This document shows, piece by piece, positions 27,853-36,764 of a DNA stretch of 64,000 nt; position 1 is the stretch's first letter; each line of letters opens with the position of its first letter. Under the pieces are notes generated by a model. The model had not been told where the DNA came from. It made no database searches and saw only the letters and a program-made list of their open reading frames with translations. Origin of the DNA: CAYSEQ01 sp964430475 (GTDB lineage Bacteria; Patescibacteriota; Microgenomatia; UBA8517); assembly GCA_964430475.1 (NCBI GenBank), contig CAYSEQ010000002.1, positions 84,626 to 148,625 of the forward strand, given 5' to 3'. The translations under genes were made by a program, and so were the position numbers.

Positions 27853-28468
27853 AAAGGTTCCTCCCAATTGGTATTTTCAATCTCTTAAGATAGATCTGCT
27901 ACAAAGGTTTTGGCATAAGACAAGATTTAATGAAGTTGAAAAAGTGTTAGAAATTACAAAGGGAGTAATTCTTGATGTGGGGAGTGCTGATGGAGTTTTT
28001 ACACATTTTATTCTTGAAAAAACAAAAGCAAGAAAGATAGTAGGTATAGATGTCCTAAGACCTTCGGTGGAATGGGCTAGGAAACACTGGAAAGATAAAA
28101 GAATGGAATTTAAAGTCGGTGATGCTCATGAGTTGAATTTTAAAAACGAGAGTTTTGATGCTGTATTTTGTTTAGAAGTCTTGGAACATGTCCACAATCC
28201 TAAAAGGGTTTTAAAAGAATTTAGAAGGGTTTTGAAAAGGGGAGGTTATGGGGTGTTTTTAGTACCTAGTGACAGTCTTCTTTTTAGAGTAATCTGGTGG
28301 CTGTGGCTTCATTTTTATCCTAGAGGTTGGGTATGGAGAGATACACACATTCAAACTTATAGAAATAATTATTTAACAAAGATTTGCAAGGAAGCCGGTT
28401 TTAAAATAGAGATAGACAAGAAATTTAATTTAGGCATGCTTCATTTGATAAAAGTTAGGAAGGACTAA
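27815..28468 (+). CDS. SAM-dependent class I methyltransferase (Methyltransf_11-like)
   Basis: This 217-aa cytoplasmic protein has the glycine-rich SAM motif VILDVGSADGVF near residues 49-60, the acidic ribose-binding VGIDVLRPS near 73, GDAHELNF near 103 and VFCLEVLEHV near 117 (motif IV/post). The segment RVLKRGGYGVFLVPSDS near 140 completes the fold. It has an N-terminal helical extension of about 45 residues and a C-terminal basic part. In this setting it may methylate a sugar or a lipid-linked intermediate, which is an inference from neighbours only. Confidence 0.85.
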   Translation: MNQYFKKAEELHKKVPPNWYFQSLKIDLLQRFWHKTRFNEVEKVLEITKGVILDVGSADGVFTHFILEKTKARKIVGIDVLRPSVEWARKHWKDKRMEFKVGDAHELNFKNESFDAVFCLEVLEHVHNPKRVLKEFRRVLKRGGYGVFLVPSDSLLFRVIWWLWLHFYPRGWVWRDTHIQTYRNNYLTKICKEAGFKIEIDKKFNLGMLHLIKVRKD

Positions 28469-28477
28469 GGGGTTATT

Positions 28478-29389
28478 ATGAGAGAAACAATAAAAGATAA
28501 AAAAGTATCTATTATCATTCCAAATTTTAATGGTCGGGAGCTTTTGGAAAAGAATTTACCCAGTGTTATAAAAGCTAAAAAATATGTGCCAAATAGGATA
28601 CTCGAGGTTATTGTTGTAGATGACGCATCAAGGGATGACAGTTGGGAGTTTGTTAAAAAGAACTTTTCTGAAGTAAAGTTAATAAGACATAGGGAAAATA
28701 GGGGGTTTTCTGCATCTGTTAACACAGGAGCAAGAGCGGCGAAGGGTGAAATTTTAGTCCTTTTAAATTCAGATGTCTCTCCCACAAGAGATTTTTTGGT
28801 TGAGGCAATTAGACACTTTAATAATGAGAATGTCTTTGGAGTTTCATTCCATGAGAAAGGTTTCAGTTGGGCAAGAGGGAAATTTAGCGATGGGTTTATC
28901 GTACACGAAAGTGGGAAAAATGATGGCAAAGTGCATGAAACATTTTGGATTAGTGGTGGAAGTGGAGCTTTTAGGAGACGCTATTGGATGGAGCTTGGGG
29001 GGATGGATGAGAAACTTTTCTCGCCATTTTATTGGGAGGATGTCGATATTTGCTATAGAGCTCAAAAAAGAGGTTGGATCTGCCTTTGGGAACCAAATTC
29101 TTTAGTTTATCACATGCATGAGGCAACCATAGGAAAATTAAATTTAAATTTTAGAAAAAGAATTCAAGAAAAAAATCAACTTATTTTTATTTGGAAGAAT
29201 CTTACCTCACCTGTACTTTTTCGTAAGCACTTGTTGGGTCTTTTGAAAAGGATTTACAAAAATCCCGGTTATATTAGGATTCTTATTTTGGCAATTTCAA
29301 AAGTTAGGCTCATATTAAAAGCAAGAAAAAAAGAAAAAAAACAGGCTAAGATTTCAGATGAGTCAATTTTTGCTAGGTTTGCAAGTTAA
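28478..29389 (+). CDS. GT2 family glycosyltransferase, WbbL-like
   Basis: This 303-aa enzyme has VSIIIPNFNGRELLEKNLPS, VIVVDDASRDDS near residue 45, LLNSDVSPTRDF near 95 (NSD as the DXD equivalent), SGGSGAFRRRYW near 155, and the acidic FYWEDVDICYRAQ near 188. This places it in the GT2 rhamnosyltransferase-like branch, and the C-terminal basic helix bundle is common there. An AAGGGG stretch 6 nt before the ATG may act as a ribosome site. It follows the methyltransferase by 9 nt. Confidence 0.85.
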   Translation: MRETIKDKKVSIIIPNFNGRELLEKNLPSVIKAKKYVPNRILEVIVVDDASRDDSWEFVKKNFSEVKLIRHRENRGFSASVNTGARAAKGEILVLLNSDVSPTRDFLVEAIRHFNNENVFGVSFHEKGFSWARGKFSDGFIVHESGKNDGKVHETFWISGGSGAFRRRYWMELGGMDEKLFSPFYWEDVDICYRAQKRGWICLWEPNSLVYHMHEATIGKLNLNFRKRIQEKNQLIFIWKNLTSPVLFRKHLLGLLKRIYKNPGYIRILILAISKVRLILKARKKEKKQAKISDESIFARFAS

Positions 29390-29390
29390 G

Positions 29391-29396
29391 TATAAC
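29391..29396 (+). promoter_or_regulatory. -10-like box 6 nt before a start codon
   Basis: TATAAC lies right behind the stop of the upstream GT2 gene and ends 6 nt before the ATG at 29403. The spacing matches other candidate leaderless promoters here. The -35 region is poor, so this may be a secondary promoter inside an operon. Confidence 0.35.
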
Positions 29397-29402
29397 CTTT
29401 TT

Positions 29403-30236
29403 ATGTTGGATGTTTCTGTCATCATAGTTAGTTTTAATACCAAGGAATTAACTATCAAGTCTGTTAGATCAGTTTTGGGTGAGGGTTCAGATCTTAGTAA
29501 AGAGATAATAGTAGTGGACAATGCTTCAGATGATGGTTCACTAGAGGCATTATCTAGGATGAAGGATGAATATAAAAAATCAAAGATAGGGATTAAGATT
29601 ATAAAAAATCGTAAGAATTTAGGTTTTGCGAAGGCCAATAATCAGGGAATAAAGGTCGCAAAAGGGGAATATATTTTTCTTTTGAATTCGGACGCTTTAC
29701 TTAAGAAGGGTTCACTTAGTAAACTCGTCAGTTTTGCAAAAGAAAGACCAGATGCGGGTGCTGTGGGACCAAGGCTTTTGAATCCTGACGGAACAACCCA
29801 AGCTTCAGCCTTTCGTTTTCCAGGCATCTTTCGTGCTATAAGGCAATACTGGTTAGGGGAAAAGGGACTTTTGGATAAGTATATTCCGGAGACTAAAAAT
29901 CAAGAGGCTACCAAAGTTGAATCATTAGTAATGGCAGCATTTTTAATTACCCCAAAAGCGTTGAAGGAAGTCGGGTTATTGAACGAGAGATATTTTATGT
30001 ATTTTGAGGATTTAGACTATTGCAAAAGAATTCGGAAAAAGGGATTGAGTGTTTATTATCTGCCTACGGCAGAAGTTATACATTACCACGGTGCAAGTGG
30101 AAAGAGATTATCAAATCAAGATAATCAGTGGAGACGCCTTATTCCATCAAGTAAAATTTACCATGGTATGTTTAAACATTATCTTATAAATTTCATTATA
30201 TGGTCAGGACAGAAATGTCAAAGAGTTTTTCATTAA
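29403..30236 (+). CDS. GT2 family glycosyltransferase, WbbL/rhamnosyltransferase-like
   Basis: This protein of about 277 aa has VSVIIVSFNTKELTIKSVRS, IVVDNASDDGS near residue 37, LLNSDALLKKGS near 92 and VGPRLLNPDGTTQASAFRFP near 118. The NPDG...S.R.FP block is diagnostic of this GT2 branch, and FMYFEDLDYCKRIRKKG near 198 is the ED motif. ATG 29403 follows the upstream stop and gives the normal family N-terminus; ATG 29358 would add 15 unusual residues and overlap the previous gene. Donor and acceptor are unknown. Confidence 0.86.
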   Translation: MLDVSVIIVSFNTKELTIKSVRSVLGEGSDLSKEIIVVDNASDDGSLEALSRMKDEYKKSKIGIKIIKNRKNLGFAKANNQGIKVAKGEYIFLLNSDALLKKGSLSKLVSFAKERPDAGAVGPRLLNPDGTTQASAFRFPGIFRAIRQYWLGEKGLLDKYIPETKNQEATKVESLVMAAFLITPKALKEVGLLNERYFMYFEDLDYCKRIRKKGLSVYYLPTAEVIHYHGASGKRLSNQDNQWRRLIPSSKIYHGMFKHYLINFIIWSGQKCQRVFH

Positions 30237-31954
30237 TCTCAAAAGTTCCGCTTATTTTTTTGATTTTAATATTGGCATTTTTGCTAAGGTTCATAAAAAT
30301 TGAATCTGTCCCTGTATCTCTTTTTTCCGATGAGTTAGATGTTGGGTACCATGCGTATTCTTTAATCAAAACAGGTAAAGATTACATGGGTCATAAACTT
30401 CCCTTGTACTTCGAGTCCTATTCTGATTTTAGAACTCCATTTTTAATTTATTCTGCGGTTCCAAGCGTATTTTTGTTTGGTATTTCACCTTTAGGTGTAC
30501 GCTTGCCTGCCATTTTATTTGGCACTTTTGGTGTTTTAGTATTTTATTTACTTGTCGCCGAAATTTTTAGAGGTGAAGATAGGAGAAAAACCAACTTAAT
30601 GGCATTAGTAGCCGCTTTTGTATTAGCGGTTAGTCCCTGGCACATCCAATATTCTAGGGCAGGATTTGAAGCTACGGCATTGGTTTTTTTTCTTTTACTT
30701 GGATTATATTTTTTTTTCAAGGGTGTAGATGATGAAAGATATCTCTTACTCTCGGCTTTATCCTTTGGAATCACTGTTTGGATATATAGCACGGCAAAAC
30801 TTTTTACACCGATTTTAACTATTTTCCTTTTTTGGATTTATAAAAGAAATATCCTTCAGGTTTCTAAAAAGACTTTAATCTATAGCTTTCTAATTCTTGG
30901 TCCTTTTTTTGTTCCAATGGTTTACTTAACTTTTAGGGGTGGGGGAAATCAAAGATTTAACTATATAAGCGTTTTCACCGATCCAGCTATAGAGGGAGAG
31001 ATGTCTTTTCAAAGGCTTATCGATGCCCAGTTTGAAGGACCTCAAAGAAATCTACTTCAAAAAATAACCTCAAGACTTATACACAATAAATATTCATATT
31101 GGATTTCTAAAATTGTTCAAAATTACTTTGAGACATTTTCAATGCAGTTTTTATTTATGAAAGGGGATTTAAATTTAAGACATTCGCCTGAGGGGATTGG
31201 ACAATTTTATAAGATAGAAGTGATACCGTTACTTCTTGGATCTGCCTTATTTTTTCTAAATTTTAGCGATAGAAAATTTAAAAAGCTCTTGGCCCTTTGG
31301 ATTTTTGTAGGAGCTTTACCTTCCGCGATTACTCGTGATGGTGGTCATCATGCAACGAGGCTGATTTTAATTCTTCCGCCATTAATCATTCTTATTTCTT
31401 ATGGAATTGTACAAACTTCCTTTCTTTTTAAAAACTTGAAATTAAGGATTATTTTTTGGGGGACTTATTTTTCTATATTTAGTATTTTATTTTTTCTTTA
31501 TCTTCACACATTGTTTGTTCATAATCCTTGGTACTCTGAACGCTATTGGCATGCAGGATACAAGGAAATGATTGAGTCATTAAAGGTTTTGGAAGAGAGG
31601 TATCAAAAGATCATTATCACAAACGCCTTAGACCAGCCTTATATTTTCCTTGCAGCTTATTACCCTATTCCTCCTGAAATTTGGCAAAGAGGTTTTGAGG
31701 AGGAATATGTAGAGGGTTTTGGGGAACTTAGGAGAATAGACAAATTTTATTTTGGTCAGGTGGGTGAAGAGGGCATAAGTGTACTGGCAAATTTTTTGGA
31801 TGAGAAAACGCTGTATGTCGCAGCTGAAAGAGAGGTTGGTGCCAATTTGATATTGGAACCCCAAAAAACTCCTAAAGGTCTTAAACTTGTTAAGGCAATT
31901 TCTTATCCTTCGGGAGAGCCGGCATTTTATCTTTTTGAAAAGGAAAGATCATGA
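30215..31954 (+). CDS. GT39-like GT-C membrane glycosyltransferase (AYSLLKTGKD group)
   Basis: This protein of about 579 aa is the first member of the large paralogue group. Helix 1 is followed by SLFSDELDVGYHAYSLIKTG with D39 and E40 as the catalytic pair, then DFRTPFLIYSAVP and GVRLPAI. SPWHIQYSRAGFEA, LRHSPEGIGQFY and SAITRDGGHHATRLIL are group motifs. The C-terminal extracytoplasmic domain has the group feature 'IIITNALDQPYIFLAAYY'. I use ATG 30215; ATG 30200 is possible. It overlaps the GT2 gene upstream by 22 bp and the next gene by 4 bp. Confidence 0.82.
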   Translation: MSKSFSLISKVPLIFLILILAFLLRFIKIESVPVSLFSDELDVGYHAYSLIKTGKDYMGHKLPLYFESYSDFRTPFLIYSAVPSVFLFGISPLGVRLPAILFGTFGVLVFYLLVAEIFRGEDRRKTNLMALVAAFVLAVSPWHIQYSRAGFEATALVFFLLLGLYFFFKGVDDERYLLLSALSFGITVWIYSTAKLFTPILTIFLFWIYKRNILQVSKKTLIYSFLILGPFFVPMVYLTFRGGGNQRFNYISVFTDPAIEGEMSFQRLIDAQFEGPQRNLLQKITSRLIHNKYSYWISKIVQNYFETFSMQFLFMKGDLNLRHSPEGIGQFYKIEVIPLLLGSALFFLNFSDRKFKKLLALWIFVGALPSAITRDGGHHATRLILILPPLIILISYGIVQTSFLFKNLKLRIIFWGTYFSIFSILFFLYLHTLFVHNPWYSERYWHAGYKEMIESLKVLEERYQKIIITNALDQPYIFLAAYYPIPPEIWQRGFEEEYVEGFGELRRIDKFYFGQVGEEGISVLANFLDEKTLYVAAEREVGANLILEPQKTPKGLKLVKAISYPSGEPAFYLFEKERS

Positions 31955-33246
31955 GAAATCTTTTTGTTTTTCTTTTCGCTTTCACTTTTTTATTTAGAAT
32001 TATACTTTCATTTTTTGTTTGGCATCCGGATGTTAGGAATAATATGGATTGGGGAAAACGTTTTTACGAATACGGAGCTTCAAAATTTTATAGCCCTGAA
32101 TCAAATGTCTGGAGTTTTCTTTGGCCTAATCAGCCACCAGGTTCTATTTACCTTTTTGCTTTCATATACAAAATCTATGAATTTTTATTTTCCATTTTTT
32201 GGTTTTTAAATATTAAAATTAGGCTTTTTCCTTCAATAATAATTTCACTTTTATTTCCTCCGGAAATTCTTTTAGTAAACAGTCTCTATTCAGCTCTTAT
32301 GCATTTCCCAGGGATTATCTCCGATTTGCTTTTGGCATTCCTTATATATAAATCTTTGTTGGCTTTGGATAAAAAGAATGTTGCAAAATTGGCGGCATTG
32401 ATTTTTTTACTAAACCCTGTTGTTTGGTACAATTCTTCAGTGTGGGGACAGTATGATTCTTTTGTTTTTCTTCTTGCGTTATCAGGTTTTTATTTTTTAA
32501 TTAATAAAAAACCCGTTCTTGCAAGCATTTCGTATTCTTTGTCTTTATATACAAAAGCAACACCCTTAATATTTTTACCCGTCTTTTTAGTTTACTGGTT
32601 TAAGAGTAAGTTTAGTTTGAAGGATCGTTTTCTTTCATTAACATTACCAATTTTATTAATTGGTTTTTTAACATTACCTTTTTCGCGTGGTGAACCTTTT
32701 TCTTGGTTATTTAATTTATATAAAGACAAGATATTTATTGAGCAAAGACAGGTTGTTACATCAAATGCCTTCAATATTTGGGCGGGATTAACAGGAATCT
32801 ATCAAGTTTCACATTATGATTTCTTAGGACCTTTTACTTATAAGACATGGGGATTGATATTCTATTCAATCTCTTATCTTTTCCCACTTATTTTAATTTT
32901 CAAAAAAAGGGATATAAAAAGTCTTGTTTGGACACTAGCAATGGTTTCCATTTCTTCATTCTCTTTACTTACTAATATGCATGAAAGGTATCTTTTTCCG
33001 TTTTTTCCGCTTTTCACTATAGTCACTTTTATGGATAAAAGATTATTTGGGATTTATGTCTTAATTAGCATATTAAATTTTTTAAACCTTTATAATTTTT
33101 GGTGGTTTCCAGATATAGGTTTTCTTAAAAGTTTTTTGTCGTATAATGAAGGAATAAACGCTAGAATCCTTGGATATTTGGAATTTTTTATATTTGTATT
33201 ACTTTATCGAATATTTCTTAAAAAGTTTCTAAAGTATATTTTATAA
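31951..33246 (+). CDS. GT-C membrane glycosyltransferase, WGQ-motif type
   Basis: This 431-aa polytopic protein has HPDVRNNMDWGKRFYEYG in the first outer loop, WPNQPPGSIY in place of the YPP motif, NPVVWYNSSVWGQYDSF in the middle, and LTNMHERYLFPFFPL near the C-terminal end. The HERY element is shared with the 15153 gene (LVGMLERYLF), confirming they are paralogues. Proteins of this kind resemble GT87/ALG6-like mannosyltransferases using polyprenyl-phosphate sugars. It overlaps the previous gene by 4 bp (ATGA). Confidence 0.77.
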   Translation: MRNLFVFLFAFTFLFRIILSFFVWHPDVRNNMDWGKRFYEYGASKFYSPESNVWSFLWPNQPPGSIYLFAFIYKIYEFLFSIFWFLNIKIRLFPSIIISLLFPPEILLVNSLYSALMHFPGIISDLLLAFLIYKSLLALDKKNVAKLAALIFLLNPVVWYNSSVWGQYDSFVFLLALSGFYFLINKKPVLASISYSLSLYTKATPLIFLPVFLVYWFKSKFSLKDRFLSLTLPILLIGFLTLPFSRGEPFSWLFNLYKDKIFIEQRQVVTSNAFNIWAGLTGIYQVSHYDFLGPFTYKTWGLIFYSISYLFPLILIFKKRDIKSLVWTLAMVSISSFSLLTNMHERYLFPFFPLFTIVTFMDKRLFGIYVLISILNFLNLYNFWWFPDIGFLKSFLSYNEGINARILGYLEFFIFVLLYRIFLKKFLKYIL

Positions 33247-33270
33247 GCAAGAAACCAAGCCGTGAATTTT

Positions 33271-34500
33271 ATGAGTAAAAAAGGGATATTTGTTTTAGCT
33301 ATCTTTGTTTATTTTCTGATTTCCCCTTTAACCTATCATCCAGATATAAAAACAATCTTTTATCTTTCCCAATTTCTTTCCAAGGGAATTTTAAATATTT
33401 ATTCTTATTTGGAAACGACTCCAAGTGTTGCACAACTGGGGCAATTCGTATATCCTCCGCTTGCTTATATTTTTTACGGTATTTTATTTGTTCCAGTTAA
33501 ATTTATTGCGGGAGAAGGTTTTTCTACCTGGCTGGCTATGGGGAATGATGAGATCAACCACGCGCATATTTTCCGATACCTTTTTTTGATGAAACTTCCG
33601 GGAATATTGTTTCTTTTACTTACAGGTTATCTTTTATCTAGTTTTATTAAGGATGAAAAACAAGGAAGACTTGCTTTAATTTTATGGTTTTTTAACCCTG
33701 TAAGTCTTTATGTAGTGGGTTTAATGGGTCAAATTGACATCGTACCTACTTTCATAACATTTCTTTCCCTTTTTTATCTAAATAAAAATCCTTATTTTTC
33801 GGCTTTCTTTTTGGGTTTAGGGGCTAGCTTTAAAACATATCCTTTAATCCTTATTCCTTATACTTCACTTCTTGTGCGAAAGACTTGGAAACATAGATTG
33901 TTAATTAGTATTTGCGGTTTTTTAACATTTATTTTTCTTATATTTCCTTTTGTCAAAACCCCGGCATTTTATCATGCAAGCTTGGTTTCAGGACTAACTA
34001 AAAGAATTTTTGAGCTGAAAATGTCGGTCGGATTTGAGGAGTATATCTTGATTTTACCGACAATACTTTTTCTGCTTCTTATTTTAAGTTCATCGAAAAA
34101 ATTTGGAGAAACTAAGAAATCCTTTGTTTATTTTTTCGGTGTCACCTTTTACTTGTTTTCGGGTTTGCATTTTCATCCCCAGTGGGCAATGTGGAGTATT
34201 CCATTTTTGATTTTAAGTGTTTTGGATTTTGTTCTTAGAAAAGAGGGTGATATCGTGTTATCAACAATCCTTTTTTTCTTGGGGTGGATTGGTGTTTTAG
34301 TACTTTATGATGATAAATTTTTGACATGGGGAATTTTGTCTCCTTTAGATCCAGGGGTTCTTTTTTTGCCCACCTTAAGTAGCTTTCTTAAGCCGTTTGT
34401 TGAACCGAATTTACTAAAAAGTGTTTTTCATAGTCTTATTCTTACCTCAGGTTCTTGGGTTTTTTTAAGAAGTTTGATTAATAATGCAAAGATTAAATAA
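33271..34500 (+). CDS. GT-C membrane glycosyltransferase, WGQ-like (MGQID variant)
   Basis: This polytopic protein of about 409 aa has YHPDIKTIFYLSQFL as its acidic first loop, FVYPPLAYIFYG as the YPP motif, and NPVSLYVVGLMGQIDIVP. Met replaces the Trp of the WGQ motif in its two paralogues. LHFHPQWAMWSIPF replaces their C-terminal HERY element. I use ATG 33271; GTG 33262 is an alternative. Its 3' end overlaps the small membrane protein gene by 17 bp. Confidence 0.74.
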   Translation: MSKKGIFVLAIFVYFLISPLTYHPDIKTIFYLSQFLSKGILNIYSYLETTPSVAQLGQFVYPPLAYIFYGILFVPVKFIAGEGFSTWLAMGNDEINHAHIFRYLFLMKLPGILFLLLTGYLLSSFIKDEKQGRLALILWFFNPVSLYVVGLMGQIDIVPTFITFLSLFYLNKNPYFSAFFLGLGASFKTYPLILIPYTSLLVRKTWKHRLLISICGFLTFIFLIFPFVKTPAFYHASLVSGLTKRIFELKMSVGFEEYILILPTILFLLLILSSSKKFGETKKSFVYFFGVTFYLFSGLHFHPQWAMWSIPFLILSVLDFVLRKEGDIVLSTILFFLGWIGVLVLYDDKFLTWGILSPLDPGVLFLPTLSSFLKPFVEPNLLKSVFHSLILTSGSWVFLRSLINNAKIK

Positions 34501-35077
34501 TTTTTTTCTACTGACATTATTTATTACATTCGTGTTTTTGGGCATAAACTTATTTGTTAGTTTATTTATGGTTCAAAATAGACTTGGTTTTCAACATTCT
34601 GGAGAAAAATTTGTTGAAATAAAAGAACCACTTTCTTTCGCTTATAAACCAACCTACGATAATTTTAATATATTAATTTTTACTTTTAAAAATCCTGTTT
34701 CCGCAAATCAGGAAAATTTTAGTCTTAAGATTCTTTCCGAAGAGAAAGTCATTAGGGAGATAACTTTTAGCGGCTTTAACTTAGGAGATACACAGGATTT
34801 AAAATTTCAATTTGATCCCATATTGGATTCAAAGGGAAAAGAATTTAAAATTGAAATATCTGCCCAAAATTACCGTAACCCAATATTTATTAATGTGGAC
34901 GATAAAGGTATACCATCTTTTAAGGCGTACTATAGAACCACTAAAAAATTTTTTGTCTTAAGAAACATCCTAAGTTCTTGGGTTAATTTTGTAAAAAGTG
35001 ATTTAGTATTTTTCTCCATATGGTTTTTAATTCTTATCCTTACATCCATACTTGGATCTAGATATGCTAAAAAATAG
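34484..35077 (+). CDS. Small two-helix membrane protein, function unknown
   Basis: This 197-aa protein has one hydrophobic helix near residues 8-30 and another near 170-190. Between them lies a soluble domain of about 135 residues with alternating hydrophobic residues, consistent with beta structure. With both helices spanning, the middle domain would lie on one side, probably outside. I recognise no motif and no family. It is overlapped by GT-C genes on both sides (17 bp upstream, 14 bp downstream), so it is co-expressed with them and could be an accessory or acceptor-binding subunit; that role is only inference. Confidence 0.7.
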   Translation: MQRLNNFFLLTLFITFVFLGINLFVSLFMVQNRLGFQHSGEKFVEIKEPLSFAYKPTYDNFNILIFTFKNPVSANQENFSLKILSEEKVIREITFSGFNLGDTQDLKFQFDPILDSKGKEFKIEISAQNYRNPIFINVDDKGIPSFKAYYRTTKKFFVLRNILSSWVNFVKSDLVFFSIWFLILILTSILGSRYAKK

Positions 35078-36743
35078 GCTTTTAATTTTTGCTATTTTCT
35101 TTGTGGCATTTATCTTACGTGTTTGGGGTCTTAATAAAGTTCCACCAGAACTTTTTGGTGATGAGCTAGATGTAGGTTATCATGCCTATTCTTTACTCAA
35201 GACTTTTCGTGATTATTATGGTCAGTTTTTGCCAACTTATATTCACTCCTTTTCCGAGTGGAGAGCTCCTCTTTTGATGTATGTGACAGCTCCTTTTGTC
35301 GCTATTTTTGGACTAAACGAGTGGGGGGTAAGACTTCCGAGTGTGGTATTCGGCATTATTTCCATCTGGTTTTTTTATTTGATTGTTAAGAGGTTAAGAA
35401 AGCAAAATCGGATCTCTTTAGAGTTGGAAATTTTTGCAGGTTTATTTTTTGCAACTGTCCCTTGGCATATCCAGTACTCAAGATCGGCTTTTGAAGTCTC
35501 TCTTTTATTATTCTTAATTCTTTCCGCAACTTACTTCTTTTTAAAAAGTCTTGAGAAAGGTATATTTCTGATTATTTCCGCTTTCCTTTTCTCCCTAACT
35601 TTTTATACTTATAGTACCGCGAACCTTTTTATTCCACTTTATCTAATTCTTGTAGTCTTAGTTTTTAGGAGACAGGTTTTATCTATTGATAAAAAGGTTT
35701 TAGTTTCTTCATTTTTAATATTTTTACTTTTATCTCTGCCTATGGCTTTCAATATCCTTTTTGGACACGCGGCGGATCGTTTTAAACAATTTAGTGTTTT
35801 TACCGATGAACAAGTTGAGAAAGAAATCATAAGAAAAAGACTTCTAGTAGATAGTCCTAGCGAAAGACTATTCCATAACAAATATACTTTTTGGTTTAAA
35901 GAAATAGTTGCAAATTATGCCTCTTCTTTTTCCCCACAATTTTTATTTATAACAGGCGATATAGTCTTTCGTCACTCCATTCATACGGGTGAGCTTTTTT
36001 GGGTGATGCTTCCTCTTTTGATCATTGGGTTCTATCGAATTTTTAAGCTGAACAATAAATCTAGGTATTTTTGGATTGGTTGGTTATTTCTTGCTCCAAT
36101 TCCTTCCTCTTTAACGAGAGATGGCGCTTTTCATGCCACTCGTCTTATCTTGATGCTTCCCCCTCTTATTTTTTTAGCGAGTTTAGGTATTGATGGTGTA
36201 TTAAATTACAAACTACCGCGAATGTTAAAGAAAGCTACACTACTCTCTTTAGGTTTAGTGTTTGTTTTGCAATTTGGGTTTTATATTCATGAATATTGGA
36301 TACATTATCCAAAAGAATCATGGCGTTGGTGGCAGGTAGGTTACAAAGAAGCTTTAGAGTTTATGAAAAATGAGGAAAAAAATTACGATATTTTAGCCTT
36401 TAACAATACTTATGAACCCTCCCTAATTAGATTTTTATTCTGGTGGAAATATCCACCTGAAAGATTTTTGAAAGAATTCAAGGAAGATAAGGAAAAAAAG
36501 GATATTCTTCCCGGTTTTAATGGCTTTTCTTTAGAAGACAAATATTTTTTTGGAAGTGCCAAAGATTCACCAGGAGGAGTTTCGAGTTTTGTAAAACCAA
36601 ACATGCTTTATCTTGTTTCCCATCAGGATGAAGTTGGAGGTGATTGGGATTGGGAAGATAACCCACCTGAGGGTATAAAAGTTTTGAAAACAATAAGAAA
36701 TCCATATGGAGAGCCTATCTTTTATGTTGTAACTGGAAATTGA
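35064..36743 (+). CDS. GT39-like GT-C membrane glycosyltransferase (AYSLLKTGKD group)
   Basis: This protein of about 559 aa has the loop ELFGDELDVGYHAYSLLKTF with D33 and E34 as the catalytic pair, VPWHIQYSRSAFEVSLLL, FRHSIHTGELFW, and PSSLTRDGAFHATRLILM. It is closest in wording to the gene at 30215 (both have GDELDVGYHAYSL and RDG-HATR), so these two are sister copies separated by the two WGQ genes. I use ATG 35064; TTG 35052 would overlap more. Its stop at 36743 abuts the stop of the convergent gene with no gap. Confidence 0.82.
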   Translation: MLKNRLLIFAIFFVAFILRVWGLNKVPPELFGDELDVGYHAYSLLKTFRDYYGQFLPTYIHSFSEWRAPLLMYVTAPFVAIFGLNEWGVRLPSVVFGIISIWFFYLIVKRLRKQNRISLELEIFAGLFFATVPWHIQYSRSAFEVSLLLFLILSATYFFLKSLEKGIFLIISAFLFSLTFYTYSTANLFIPLYLILVVLVFRRQVLSIDKKVLVSSFLIFLLLSLPMAFNILFGHAADRFKQFSVFTDEQVEKEIIRKRLLVDSPSERLFHNKYTFWFKEIVANYASSFSPQFLFITGDIVFRHSIHTGELFWVMLPLLIIGFYRIFKLNNKSRYFWIGWLFLAPIPSSLTRDGAFHATRLILMLPPLIFLASLGIDGVLNYKLPRMLKKATLLSLGLVFVLQFGFYIHEYWIHYPKESWRWWQVGYKEALEFMKNEEKNYDILAFNNTYEPSLIRFLFWWKYPPERFLKEFKEDKEKKDILPGFNGFSLEDKYFFGSAKDSPGGVSSFVKPNMLYLVSHQDEVGGDWDWEDNPPEGIKVLKTIRNPYGEPIFYVVTGN

Positions 36744-36764
36744 TTACCAAAGTGATGGGTAATC
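36742..36764. other. Hairpin across two convergent gene ends
   Basis: GATTACC (36742-36748) and GGTAATC (36758-36764) are a perfect 7-bp inverted repeat with a 9-nt loop. It spans the point where the rightward gene's TGA (36741-36743) meets the leftward gene's TAA (complement of 36744-36746). No T-run follows on either strand, so it is not a canonical intrinsic terminator. It may still stabilise both 3' ends. Confidence 0.4.

Noticed and set aside
28465..28929. Minus-strand open frame of 154 codons
   Set aside because: It is antisense to the GT2 gene at 28478, which has complete family motifs. There is no promoter or start context for the antisense frame.
36742..36764. Hairpin as a bidirectional intrinsic terminator
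   Set aside because: The stem is only 7 bp with 9 nt of loop, and no T-run follows on either strand, so I list it only as a hairpin.
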